Assembly (NCBI GenBank): GCA_025353435.1
Contig: JANXQR010000331.1
Span: forward strand, 1 to 5,555
Reading direction: 5' to 3'
From: Acidobacteriota bacterium
Lineage (GTDB): Bacteria > Acidobacteriota > Terriglobia > Terriglobales > Acidobacteriaceae
DNA: 5,555 nt
Positions 1-5,555 of the stretch are shown here, piece after piece. The notes beneath the pieces are model-generated. The model saw only the letters and a program-made list of their open reading frames with translations, ran no database searches and was not told the DNA's origin. How positions within the stretch are numbered: the stretch's first letter is position 1; each line of letters opens with the position of its first letter. The position numbers and the translations under genes are program-made.

Positions 1-491
1 TGGATGCACTCCAAATCGTTCGTGACCAATATCCGGATTGGGAGATCTCGGTGACCTGCCGGAGCGGAATGATCTCCTGCTCCACGGCCGCGGAAGATGT
101 ACCTGTGAAAGTCCTTCCATTTGCGTCGGAAGCGATCGTCGCAAATGACATGCTGTCTGCCGACTTGCTATACCTGCCGCTACCCTTCCAGCAGCATGCG
201 GTCACCTTTGGCAAATTCAGCATGTCCACCAAGCTGGTCACTTACCTGGGGAGCGGATTGCCAATCCTATATCACGGTCCACAGGACGCAGCGGCCTGCA
301 AATTGCTGACTCTTCATGATGCCGCAGTCATATGCACAACCCTCGATGCTGGTACGATCGCGTCGCAAATTGTTGAATCGGCGTCAAAACGCGAATCGAC
401 CGTAGACCATGCACTCACCCTCGCGCGTTCCCAATTCATGCTGGCAGATCAGCAAAGCCGGTTCTGGGGTACTATTGCCGAGGCTCTGTAG
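1..491 (+). CDS. Glycosyltransferase, group 1 / GT-B type, C-terminal part (5' end outside window)
   Basis: The frame is open from the left edge (first whole codon at 3) to TAG at 489-491, giving 163 residues with no start in view. A GTG at 51 is in frame, but the coding sense upstream of it (ending DWEIS before the GTG) makes it an internal valine. The segment FGKFSMSTKLVTYLGSGLPI followed by LYHGP (near residues 70-95 of the visible part) is the typical nucleotide-sugar-binding region of the C-terminal Rossmann domain in GT-B, GT4-like enzymes: the S/T-K-L pair, then a 'Y-L-x-S-G-L-P-I' turn. The tail, with alternating helices (ASQIVESASKRE, LARSQFMLADQQSRFW), fits the end of such enzymes. 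By family, it transfers a sugar from an NDP-sugar to a lipid-linked or oligosaccharide acceptor at the cytoplasmic face of the membrane. Donor and acceptor cannot be told. It converges on the epimerase with only 27 bp between the stops. The family call is fairly sure; the specificity is unknown. Confidence 0.8.
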   Translation, partial: DALQIVRDQYPDWEISVTCRSGMISCSTAAEDVPVKVLPFASEAIVANDMLSADLLYLPLPFQQHAVTFGKFSMSTKLVTYLGSGLPILYHGPQDAAACKLLTLHDAAVICTTLDAGTIASQIVESASKRESTVDHALTLARSQFMLADQQSRFWGTIAEAL

Positions 492-518
492 ATCCATCTC
501 CTCGTTTCCCATCGAAGA

Positions 519-1589
519 TCATGTGGTCACTTGAGCGCTCTCTTCGCGCCCAGCCCAGGACGTGTATATCTCCTGGAATATGTCGTCAAGTGATTTTGTA
601 ATATTCCAGCCGGGATAGTGGACTTTCATCTTCCGTAAGTCGCTGATATAGCATATGTGGTCGCCCGAGCGGTTCTGGTCGACATACTCGCTGATCATCG
701 CCTTACCGGATATGTCTGCAATCTTCTGGAAGGCTTCGATGATAGAGCAGCTGTTGGCCCGCCCGCCTCCGATGTTATACACCTCACCCGCGCGAGGATT
801 GGCAAGGAAGGCGGCAATAAAGCGCGCCACATCAAGCGAGTGTATGTTATCGCGCACCTGCTTTCCCCTGTATCCGAATACGTTGTACTTCGTCCCAGTC
901 AAATTGCATTTGATCAGGTAACTCAGAAATCCATGTAACTCAACACCCGAATGGCTCGGGCCGGTCAGACATCCTCCGCGCAAGGCGCATGTAGGCATGC
1001 CAAAGTAGCGCCCATACTCCTGCACCATCACGTCGGAGGCAACCTTCGATGCTCCAAAGATCGAGTGCTTCGACTGATCAATGCGAAACGTCTCGGGAAT
1101 CCCGGTCCAGTATTCTTCGTCGGCATACTCCCAGCGAGTCTCAAGCTCCTTGAGCGCCAACTCATTCGGCGCATCGCCATAAACTTTGTTAGTCGACATG
1201 GATACGAAAGGAGACTCGGGCACGGCCTGTCGGGCCGCCTCAAGCATGTTCAATGTGCCCACTGCATTGGTATCGAAGTCGTCAAAGGGAATCGAGGCCG
1301 CAAGGTCATGGCTCGGCTGCGCAGCCGTATGCACAATGGCATCGGGCTTTACCAGCTTCAGCAGATCCAGCACTCCCCTGCGATCGCGGATGTCCAGCTC
1401 GTGGTGGACAAAACCCTTGATCCGCGCCTCAAGCCGATGCTGGTTCCAACGCGTATCGCCCTTGGGGCCAAAAAATACCGCGCGCTGATTGTTGTCCACC
1501 CCGTGAATCTGCCAGCCTTCGGCAGCAAAATAAAGGCACACCTCAGACCCAATAAGTCCCGAGGAACCAGTAACTAGAATCGACTTCAT
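519..1589 (-). CDS. NAD-dependent epimerase/dehydratase, CDP-paratose/tyvelose 2-epimerase-like (extended SDR)
   Basis: The 356-residue protein is a full-length extended short-chain dehydrogenase. The NAD-binding motif TGSSGLIG is at residues 7-14, acidic D32 ends strand 2 (adenosine ribose contact), and HTAAQ is at 87-91. STNKVYGD (132-139) and GKQVRD near residue 260 are hallmarks shared with CDP-tyvelose/paratose 2-epimerase. The position of the usual catalytic Tyr in YxxxK carries Phe178 (IFGASK, with Lys182 kept). I recall this Phe form in a widespread subfamily (KHSLFGASK) but could not check it. The frame stays open up to 1703, but ATG 1587-1589 is preferred. It starts exactly at the canonical beta strand MKSILVTG and has GGAG at 1596-1599 with a 6-nt spacer, while the extra 38 residues look non-homologous. 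By family it would epimerise or otherwise modify a nucleotide-activated sugar in the cytoplasm for polysaccharide assembly; the exact substrate is uncertain. A decayed relative lies just upstream. Confidence 0.88.
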   Translation of the reverse strand: MKSILVTGSSGLIGSEVCLYFAAEGWQIHGVDNNQRAVFFGPKGDTRWNQHRLEARIKGFVHHELDIRDRRGVLDLLKLVKPDAIVHTAAQPSHDLAASIPFDDFDTNAVGTLNMLEAARQAVPESPFVSMSTNKVYGDAPNELALKELETRWEYADEEYWTGIPETFRIDQSKHSIFGASKVASDVMVQEYGRYFGMPTCALRGGCLTGPSHSGVELHGFLSYLIKCNLTGTKYNVFGYRGKQVRDNIHSLDVARFIAAFLANPRAGEVYNIGGGRANSCSIIEAFQKIADISGKAMISEYVDQNRSGDHICYISDLRKMKVHYPGWNITKSLDDIFQEIYTSWAGREESAQVTT

Positions 1590-1926
1590 CCAACGCTCCG
1601 TGATCCATTTGCAATTCAATTCTAGCAACGGTCCCATGCTATCCTCACTCCAGACTGCGGAGAAACCAGATCGGCATTTGCGATATTGGTACACCCCCCG
1701 CAATCCTGCCTAGGCGCGAAAGGCGGAAGTGATCAACGTAGTCCACCAGTCCAGGCGATTGCTGTCGCTATTCCACCTCCGTCCCTTCGATACAAAGTGT
1801 CTTAGGGATCCCACTCCGGTAGGCCTCGTCGGCACACTTCCAGCGGGTCTCTGGTTTCTTGAGAGCCAACAAACTGTTCCCGAATCGTGTCCAGACTATT
1901 GGCATTGACACAGCACCTTACCGTTT
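1590..1926. other. 337-bp gap between methyltransferase 1 and the epimerase
   Basis: Besides the epimerase remnant (1785-1911) this gap holds the epimerase leader. The ribosome binding site GGAG (complement of 1596-1599) is clear. A TAGAAT hexamer on the minus strand (complement of 1619-1624) could be a -10 box, but no convincing -35 lies 16-18 bp upstream, so I do not call a promoter. Positions 1704-1784 show no coding sense, hairpin or repeat that I can recognise. The minus frame of the epimerase is open through 1703, but that extension looks like leader sequence. Confidence 0.5.
1785..1911 (-). pseudogene. Remnant of a second epimerase gene (paralogue of the 519-1589 gene)
   Basis: Read on the minus strand, this stretch gives LALKKPETRWKCADEAYRSG then IPKTLCI. 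It matches residues 144-170 of the intact epimerase (LALKELETRWEYADEEYWTG then IPETFRI) at 17 of 27 positions. At DNA level 1800-1869 aligns without gaps to 1091-1160 with 53 of 70 bases equal, counted by hand. Toward 1911 the match becomes patchy: VSM at 1903-1911 corresponds to VSM at residues 129-131, but the STNKVYGD segment between is scrambled and one codon short. The frame runs into TAG at 1768-1770 soon after homology fades, and there is no start. It covers only about 42 of 356 residues, so it cannot be functional. At 76% identity it is not a fresh duplication. More likely it is a leftover of a former neighbouring or replaced epimerase gene. Confidence 0.8.
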
Positions 1927-2736
1927 TTACACTGCGTCGTTTCTTACATACCAATCGTCGAACGAAGAGCGGCTCGTAAGCTTTCGAACATAATTGTTCT
2001 TGGTCAACAAGGAACAGATTTTTTCTCTCGCTGGCGTGAAATTGTGCTCGCAGGTGATTATCTTGATTTGGTACTTATCGAAATTGAAACTGTTCAGAAT
2101 CTCGTACTCACTGCCCTCAGTGTCGATCGAGAGATAATCGATCTCCCTGGGTGCGTGGAACTTCTCGAGCATATCTTCAAGGGAAATGGTATTTACGCTG
2201 TATTTATTCCCACTTTTCCTTATTTCGTCATGATAATCCGACGAACTGAACGCATCGATGGTTGAAAACTCGGCAGAACTAGCTTCATTGAATTTCAGCG
2301 TCGAATTAGAGTCGCGCCACACACAATCCGTCTCGATGTGGCTGCTCCGGTTACCCTTCAATTCCCTGTGCCAGCGCTTTCCCGGCTCCGCAAGAATTCC
2401 CGTCCACTTGAATTCTTTTTCCAGGAGATAGGTATTGCTCAAAATAATTCCATTGGCTGCCCCGAATTCGACAAAAAAACCGCCGGTCTTGAAGTCCAAC
2501 TCAGATAGCACAAACAACTCTTGCCCGAGTTGAGACGTCGAGTTACCCAAAGCTTTTAACAACCGCCATGCATGCCGGTCCGGAAGCTCCAAAATGAGAT
2601 CGATTCCAACCTGGGTCGCATTACTCTTTTCAGCAATTTGCATTAGATTTGCAAGTTTTGCATGTCTTGTCATACCAACGTCAAACTTCTTCAGCGACTC
2701 TTTTATCAAGTTTTTGAGAACCGCACCCATTCGCAT
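1927..2736 (-). CDS. FkbM-type SAM-dependent methyltransferase (methyltransferase 1)
   Basis: This 269-residue protein is a class I methyltransferase of the FkbM (Methyltransf_21) family. A helical N-terminal part (about residues 1-75) precedes the core. FFVEFGAANG (87-96) is motif I, the SAM-binding loop, with the acidic residue E90. ILAEPG (114-119) holds the second-strand acid E117. YLSIDTEGSEYEIL (201-214) is the family's D-x-E-G-x-E block, D205/E207/E210. The variant with SNTYLLEKEFKWTGILAEP after motif I is the subtype often found in polysaccharide clusters. By family it O-methylates a small acceptor using SAM in the cytoplasm. Sugar methylation on the locus polysaccharide is an inference from context. 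ATG 2734-2736 is preceded by GAGGT (complement of 2740-2744); a second ATG at 2728-2730 gives a more usual spacing, so the start may be two codons later. The gene looks richer in A+T than the epimerase, which suggests a separate origin. Confidence 0.87.
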   Translation of the reverse strand: MRMGAVLKNLIKESLKKFDVGMTRHAKLANLMQIAEKSNATQVGIDLILELPDRHAWRLLKALGNSTSQLGQELFVLSELDFKTGGFFVEFGAANGIILSNTYLLEKEFKWTGILAEPGKRWHRELKGNRSSHIETDCVWRDSNSTLKFNEASSAEFSTIDAFSSSDYHDEIRKSGNKYSVNTISLEDMLEKFHAPREIDYLSIDTEGSEYEILNSFNFDKYQIKIITCEHNFTPAREKICSLLTKNNYVRKLTSRSSFDDWYVRNDAV

Positions 2737-2902
2737 CTTACCTCGTTCGTCTCTAAATCAGGGCTGTTCCTGTTTCGGGCAGCTTCTGCAATCACGGCCA
2801 TTTTACTTCAATTCGTCGAAGCTCGGCGCGGTGTTTGTGCGTTGGATTGCGCTAACGTTGAACCCGACGAGAATTGCCGAAGTCGCATGATTCCCTCGGT
2901 CC
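2737..2902. other. 166-bp intergenic region between flippase and methyltransferase 1
   Basis: No gene is supported here. On the minus strand it carries the GAGGT ribosome binding site for methyltransferase 1 at its left end. An 8-base palindrome CCCTAGGG (2901-2908) overlaps the flippase stop codon. Tiny minus-strand frames of about 26 and 31 codons exist but lack a ribosome binding site or recognisable sequence. No strong terminator or promoter stands out. Confidence 0.4.
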
Positions 2903-4300
2903 CTAGGGCAGTTCCGTGCGAATAACTTCTTCTGCAATTTGCTCAGCGGCCGATTTTTCATGGATACTGACCCTCGACCCGCGAATGAACCCGTACACTC
3001 CGTTGAAGAGGACCGCCACTAGGTAAGCCGCTGAAGTGGCGACACCAAAAAAGATGGCGTGCGCGGTGCTGTTCACTTTGAGTAGATACAGGAAGGATAT
3101 CTGCGTCGTGAGTATGACTCCAATTGACACCCATGTGGTTGACCAGAAGATCCATCTCCGGGCCGCGCTCATGGTCCAGGCGACTCCTGATAAATAGCTC
3201 AGACAACTGCTCAAGACGAGCCATCCAGTCTCCCGCTACAGCAAAGCGTACTTGGTGCCAAGCAAGAGCAAGAGGACCCTCGGCTCGAAGAATCCCACCG
3301 AACAGATCACAGCCGAAATGATGGTGGCGGCGGACAGTATAAACAAATAGCTTCGCAACAGCCGCTGCCGGGGTAGTCTGGCTATGAAAGGCTCAATCAC
3401 CGTGCTGTTGAAGCCGGAGAGCATTAAAAAAATCTGACCCAAGCGGCCTAGCGCGCCAACCTCGGCGATGCTTCGAGTCTGGCCAGAAATGGAGATCAGG
3501 AAGAGCGCGATTTGGCCCTGAAGTGCGTAGAAAATCAAGCTAGGCAAGTTAGGCATCACGTAGCGGATCATCTGACGTGTTATGGCGGGATCAGGATCAG
3601 CGGGGACTATGGCGAAGGGACGCGCCGAACGAGCATTGAGCCAGCCGATGAGGAGGAAGCCCAATGAGTTGATCCAACTCGCCGTCCAAGCGTACAGACC
3701 GCCTGTCAGGTAAAGTAGCACGCTGAATGCGATCCGAAAGCAGACTCCGGCCAACTGATGACGGTAATACAGGGTAAGCTGACCTCGAATCAGCAACGGT
3801 GCGCCGTAGTACGAAACCATTCCGTTGAAGTAGATCGAGGCTAGGATTGAAGGGAACAGGAGCGCACTGGTGAGTAAACTCCAGTGATGCTCACGAGCGA
3901 TGACGACATACAGGATTGCGGCTGGCGGTGTAAGCCAGACCAGCATTGTGTTGCGCAAACGGCGCGCAGAACGAATATAGGATCCGACCGTAAACGGATC
4001 GTTGCCGCGCGGTCCGACGAGTGCAATAATGGTGCCCGCAAAGCCTAGGTCCGTCAGCATGCTCAAGGCGGATTGGATACCGAACGCCACGCTGAACTGC
4101 GCGTAGTTGTCGATGTTGAGCCAGCGCAGGAGCAGCAGCCCAACTGAAAGGCTGACCAACTGCACCAAACCCTGTCCGGTCAAATATACAAGCACAATGC
4201 GCAGCCGGCGTCGGAGTGCTTCAGAGCCCATCTTATAGCTCAAGAAGCTTGCAAAACGGGACAAGTCGAGTTCTCCGTCGCTCTTCTGCGCGATCTGCAC
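2903..4300 (-). pseudogene. Wzx-like polysaccharide flippase (MATE/MVF superfamily), interrupted by an in-frame amber codon
   Basis: This multi-pass membrane protein resembles lipid-linked oligosaccharide flippases. Hydrophobic segments follow a short basic N-terminus: LVYLTGQGLVQLVSLSVGLL, then FGIQSALSMLTDLGFAGTII, and further helices to LLLLLLG. Codon 355 (complement of 3236-3238) is TAG. The same frame continues without a gap for 110 more codons, RETGWLVLSSCLSYLSGVAW and onward with about three more membrane segments, to TAG at 2903-2905. The whole would be 466 codons, the usual flippase size, and the join KYALL-stop-RETGWLVLSS reads as one conserved loop and helix. A single CAG-to-TAG or GAG-to-TAG change explains it. 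The truncated 354-residue product would lack the last helices and probably be inactive, unless the stop is read through or is a sequence error. The GTG start (4298-4300) has no clear ribosome binding site; ATG at 4229-4231 (codon 24) is an alternative. By role it would move undecaprenyl-linked repeat units across the inner membrane. Confidence 0.82.
3236..3238 (-). other. Internal amber (TAG) codon in the flippase frame
   Basis: On the minus strand the bases read GCT TTG CTG TAG CGG GAG, in the same frame as both the 354 codons before and the 110 codons after. There is no frameshift: the distance from the GTG start to the later segment is a multiple of three. The real end of the frame is also a TAG, at 2903-2905. 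Confidence 0.9.
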
Positions 4301-4394
4301 AGCATCGTTTCTGGTCTGGGCCTGCTCGCAGGCTGGAATAAATTAGTCCTTCAAAGGGGGCTGCAGAAGGTGCTTTGTGCAGACACTCCTATGA

Positions 4395-4424
4395 ATTGTA
4401 GCCCGAGGGCTTCGGATCGCACAA
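4395..4424 (-). promoter_or_regulatory. Possible flippase promoter
   Basis: On the minus strand TACAAT (complement of 4395-4400) matches the -10 consensus at five of six bases. A poor -35, TTGTGC (complement of 4419-4424), lies 18 bp upstream. The spacer contains the inverted repeat AGCCC-GA-GGGCT (around 4400-4411, plus-strand reading), which could be a protein-binding site or chance. A transcript would have a leader of roughly 90 nt before the GTG at 4300. The assignment rests only on the -10 match and the position. Confidence 0.28.
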
Positions 4425-4543
4425 TTCGGTTACAAGGCGGACCCGGCCAGTGAGACTAGCGATCTTCACCTCTCATCCTGAAAACATCGCGCGCTCGATT
4501 GCGACTCAATTGAGGTTCAACCTTTTTTTCGCTTCCTCCGATG

Positions 4544-4588
4544 TTGTCAAATCCTCAACCTGTGGAAAACGCCGCACTCGGCACCAGA
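4544..4588 (-). repeat. Direct repeat, copy A (TTTTCCACA / TTGACA element)
   Basis: Aligned without gaps to copy B at 5410-5454. The first 28 bases (4544-4571) match at 25 positions and the next 17 at 10. On the minus strand the core is CGTTTTCCACAGGTTG, followed five bases later by TTGACA (complement of 4545-4550). TTTTCCACA differs by one base from the DnaA-box consensus TTATCCACA, and TTGACA equals the consensus -35 box. No good -10 sits 17 bp downstream (the sequence is a run of A), so a promoter role is not shown here. It lies in the leader region of the flippase, about 245 bp before its start. Confidence 0.75.
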
Positions 4589-4617
4589 GTATTTCAACAA
4601 TTAGATTGAGGCAGGAC

Positions 4618-5346
4618 TCATTCACCACCACTCAAACGAGAGGCCCAGACCAAACCAAAGTTTGTGTTCGGGCGATGGCGCGTGATGCCAAATCCTAATC
4701 TTCGGAGCGTTGTGGCCACTTCTGCAAAAGTATGTGAATTTCCTAAATGGTATTCCATCCTGAGATGCCGTATTGAATTCCAACATTCACCCGCATTGAA
4801 AAGCTCCCACTCTGCGCCTTCGCAATCCAACTTTAGAAGATCAATGGGCCCTGCAATGCGACTTATTACTGTGGAAAGTGCAACTTGGCGAATCGAGCCG
4901 TTTTCTTTCGATTGAGTAGTCGCTTGGTTACTGTCTCCTTGATCATCTATTGAAACAAATCCGTCGGTCGATCCAACAGCCTCGTCGAATATTTCGATGT
5001 CGAGGCCTTTCGTGTTTTCCCTCAAGTAGGGAACGGCTCTTGGATTTGGTTCGTAAGCGTGAATTCGAGCATTCGAATAGGTACCTCTCGCCGCTAAGGA
5101 AAACAAACCAATGTTAGCTCCGATATCGACAATAGTCTTCGGGGCCGGAAGATTTACACGCAGCCCATAGTCGTTCCAGATCATGCAGGCAAGAAAGTCG
5201 TTTGTGACGCCTATCTCTCCGGGATGAGAAAGAACCTGCTCTCGGTTGTTGATCCATATCCTTTTGGGCAGTGAGAACCATTTGTTCCTTGCAAACCAAA
5301 TACCGAAGCGTCTCGCATTGAGCATGCGGTGGAGCTGATCCTTCAT
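4618..5346 (-). CDS. FkbM-type SAM-dependent methyltransferase (methyltransferase 2)
   Basis: The protein has 242 residues from ATG 5344-5346, or 247 from GTG 5359-5361. I prefer the ATG, although neither has a clear ribosome binding site; residue numbers here count from the GTG. IVDIGANIGLFSL (77-89) is SAM-binding motif I with D79. IHAYEPNP (100-107) carries the second-strand acid E104. LLKLDCEGAEWELF (175-188) is the D-x-E-G-A-E block typical of FkbM enzymes, with D179 and E181. The length is normal for the family. Sequence resemblance to methyltransferase 1 is limited to these motifs, so the two are probably not a recent duplication and may methylate different positions. Methylation of a sugar in the locus polysaccharide is inferred from neighbours. 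The gene sits between two direct copies of a 45-nt repeat. Its base composition looks A+T-richer than the epimerase. Confidence 0.87.
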   Translation of the reverse strand: MKDQLHRMLNARRFGIWFARNKWFSLPKRIWINNREQVLSHPGEIGVTNDFLACMIWNDYGLRVNLPAPKTIVDIGANIGLFSLAARGTYSNARIHAYEPNPRAVPYLRENTKGLDIEIFDEAVGSTDGFVSIDDQGDSNQATTQSKENGSIRQVALSTVISRIAGPIDLLKLDCEGAEWELFNAGECWNSIRHLRMEYHLGNSHTFAEVATTLRRLGFGITRHRPNTNFGLVWASRLSGGE

Positions 5347-5409
5347 TGGCAAATCATACACGCCGGTACCCGGTCTACTTGATCCCCGTTTTGTCGCCGA
5401 GCCAAAAGC

Positions 5410-5454
5410 TTGTCAAGCCCCCAACCTGTGGAAAACGTTGCAACCAGCACAAAA
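5410..5454 (-). repeat. Direct repeat, copy B (TTTTCCACA / TTGACA element)
   Basis: Partner of copy A, same orientation, 866 bp away. It reads CGTTTTCCACAGGTTG, then GGGGC, then TTGACA on the minus strand; copy A has AGGAT between the two boxes. It lies just upstream of methyltransferase 2, with its TTGACA about 65 bp from the ATG, where a promoter would be expected. An 8-base palindrome GTTGCAAC (5437-5444) follows the shared core and is not in copy A. Confidence 0.75.
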
Positions 5455-5530
5455 CAAAGCGAAAAGATATTTTCAAAAATCCATTATTAATTCCCCGAAC
5501 CCGCTATCATTGAATTAGGTCGTAAATAGG

Positions 5531-5555
5531 AACGCCCGCCAACTCGGCGGGCGTT
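5531..5555 (+). terminator. Perfect hairpin, probable intrinsic terminator (cut by window end)
   Basis: AACGCCCGCC (5531-5540), loop AACTC, then GGCGGGCGTT (5546-5555) form a perfect 10-bp, G+C-rich stem. The plus-strand reading ends in TT at the window edge and may continue into a T tract; the minus-strand reading is followed by CCTATTTA, a poor tract. No plus-strand gene precedes it in the window. It may therefore end a minus-strand gene coming from the right, act in both directions, end an unseen small transcript, or be one unit of an intergenic repeat. Confidence 0.55.

Larger units (their letters stand above)
4301..4617. other. 317-bp intergenic region between methyltransferase 2 and the flippase
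   Basis: No gene is supported. The region contains repeat copy A (4544-4588), a palindrome CTCAATTGAG (4505-4514) next to a run of seven T (4523-4529), and a possible flippase promoter (4395-4424). A plus-strand open frame from 4450 to 4698 has no family resemblance and runs antisense into methyltransferase 2, so it is not called. A small GCCG-AGTG-CGGC hairpin (4572-4583 region, minus strand) followed by GTTTT inside the repeat could act as a weak terminator for methyltransferase 2, but its stem is only 4 bp. Confidence 0.5.
5347..5555. other. Leader and intergenic region at the right edge
   Basis: No gene is supported. The region holds repeat copy B (5410-5454), an A+T-rich stretch (about 5455-5520) and the terminal hairpin (5531-5555). 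On the minus strand TTGACA (complement of 5411-5416) lies 65 bp before ATG 5346, but the hexamer 17 bp downstream is CAAAAC, a poor -10. The methyltransferase frame is open to about 5412 upstream of its start; the extension shows no family sequence. Confidence 0.45.

Noticed and set aside
951..1577. Long plus-strand open frame (208 codons) antisense to the epimerase
   Set aside because: It lies wholly opposite a clearly conserved gene, has no recognisable family sequence and is rich in Arg and His as expected for a shadow frame.
1590..1703. N-terminal extension of the epimerase by 38 residues
   Set aside because: The extension lacks family resemblance, and a well-spaced GGAG precedes the ATG at 1587-1589, where the Rossmann fold naturally begins.
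2901..2908. Palindrome CCCTAGGG over the flippase stop
   Set aside because: Eight bases are too short to mean anything without other copies or a known site.
2903..3214. Separate 103-residue membrane protein starting at TTG 3212-3214
   Set aside because: It is in the same frame as the flippase, conserved-looking sequence continues upstream of the TTG to the amber codon, and together they give a normal flippase, so it is the tail of that gene.
2958..3224. Minus-strand frame of 88 codons starting at ATG 3222-3224
   Set aside because: It overlaps the flippase tail in another frame and its sequence is not membrane-like or family-like; a frameshift explanation is unnecessary because the tail is in frame with the main part.
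4505..4529. Possible plus-strand terminator: CTCAATTGAG and AGGT-TCA-ACCT followed by seven T
   Set aside because: The stem next to the T run has only four strong pairs and no plus-strand gene precedes it.
4450..4698. Plus-strand open frame of 82 codons
   Set aside because: No resemblance to a family, it covers the repeat and runs antisense into methyltransferase 2, with no ribosome binding site seen.

Overview
The window is part of a bacterial surface-polysaccharide (O-antigen, capsule or exopolysaccharide) biosynthesis locus. The gene content supports this: the end of a group 1 glycosyltransferase, an NAD-dependent sugar epimerase of the CDP-paratose/tyvelose type, a Wzx-like multi-pass flippase and two unrelated-looking FkbM-type methyltransferases. 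The host cannot be fixed from this sequence. The composition is moderate in G+C (about half), starts are mixed ATG/GTG, and the intergenic TTGTCAAGCCCC-type element resembles what I remember from Acidobacteriota (Terriglobia). I offer that as a weak guess only.

Layout: the glycosyltransferase (positions 1-491, + strand) enters from the left edge and converges on the epimerase (519-1589, - strand). Everything else coding is on the - strand, read right to left: FkbM methyltransferase 2 (4618-5346 or 5361), flippase (2903-4300), FkbM methyltransferase 1 (1927-2736), a decayed epimerase fragment (about 1785-1911) and the intact epimerase. The gaps are 317 bp (4301-4617), 166 bp (2737-2902) and 337 bp (1590-1926), so this is a loosely packed cluster and not a tight operon. 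The right edge (5362-5555) is non-coding and ends in a perfect 10-bp hairpin.

Likely joint role: the epimerase would supply a modified nucleotide sugar, the glycosyltransferase would add sugars to a lipid-linked repeat unit, the methyltransferases would O-methylate sugars or a related acceptor, and the flippase would move the lipid-linked unit across the inner membrane.

The locus shows signs of turnover. (1) The flippase reading frame is interrupted at codon 355 of 466 by an in-frame TAG, with 110 well-preserved codons after it. (2) The gap before the intact epimerase holds a fragment of a second, diverged epimerase gene, aligned by hand without gaps over 70 nt (53 matches). (3) A 45-nt imperfect repeat with a TTTTCCACA core and a TTGACA box lies in direct orientation on both sides of methyltransferase 2. 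(4) The two methyltransferase genes look richer in A+T than the epimerase. I found no RNA gene, CRISPR array, transposase or complete new system.
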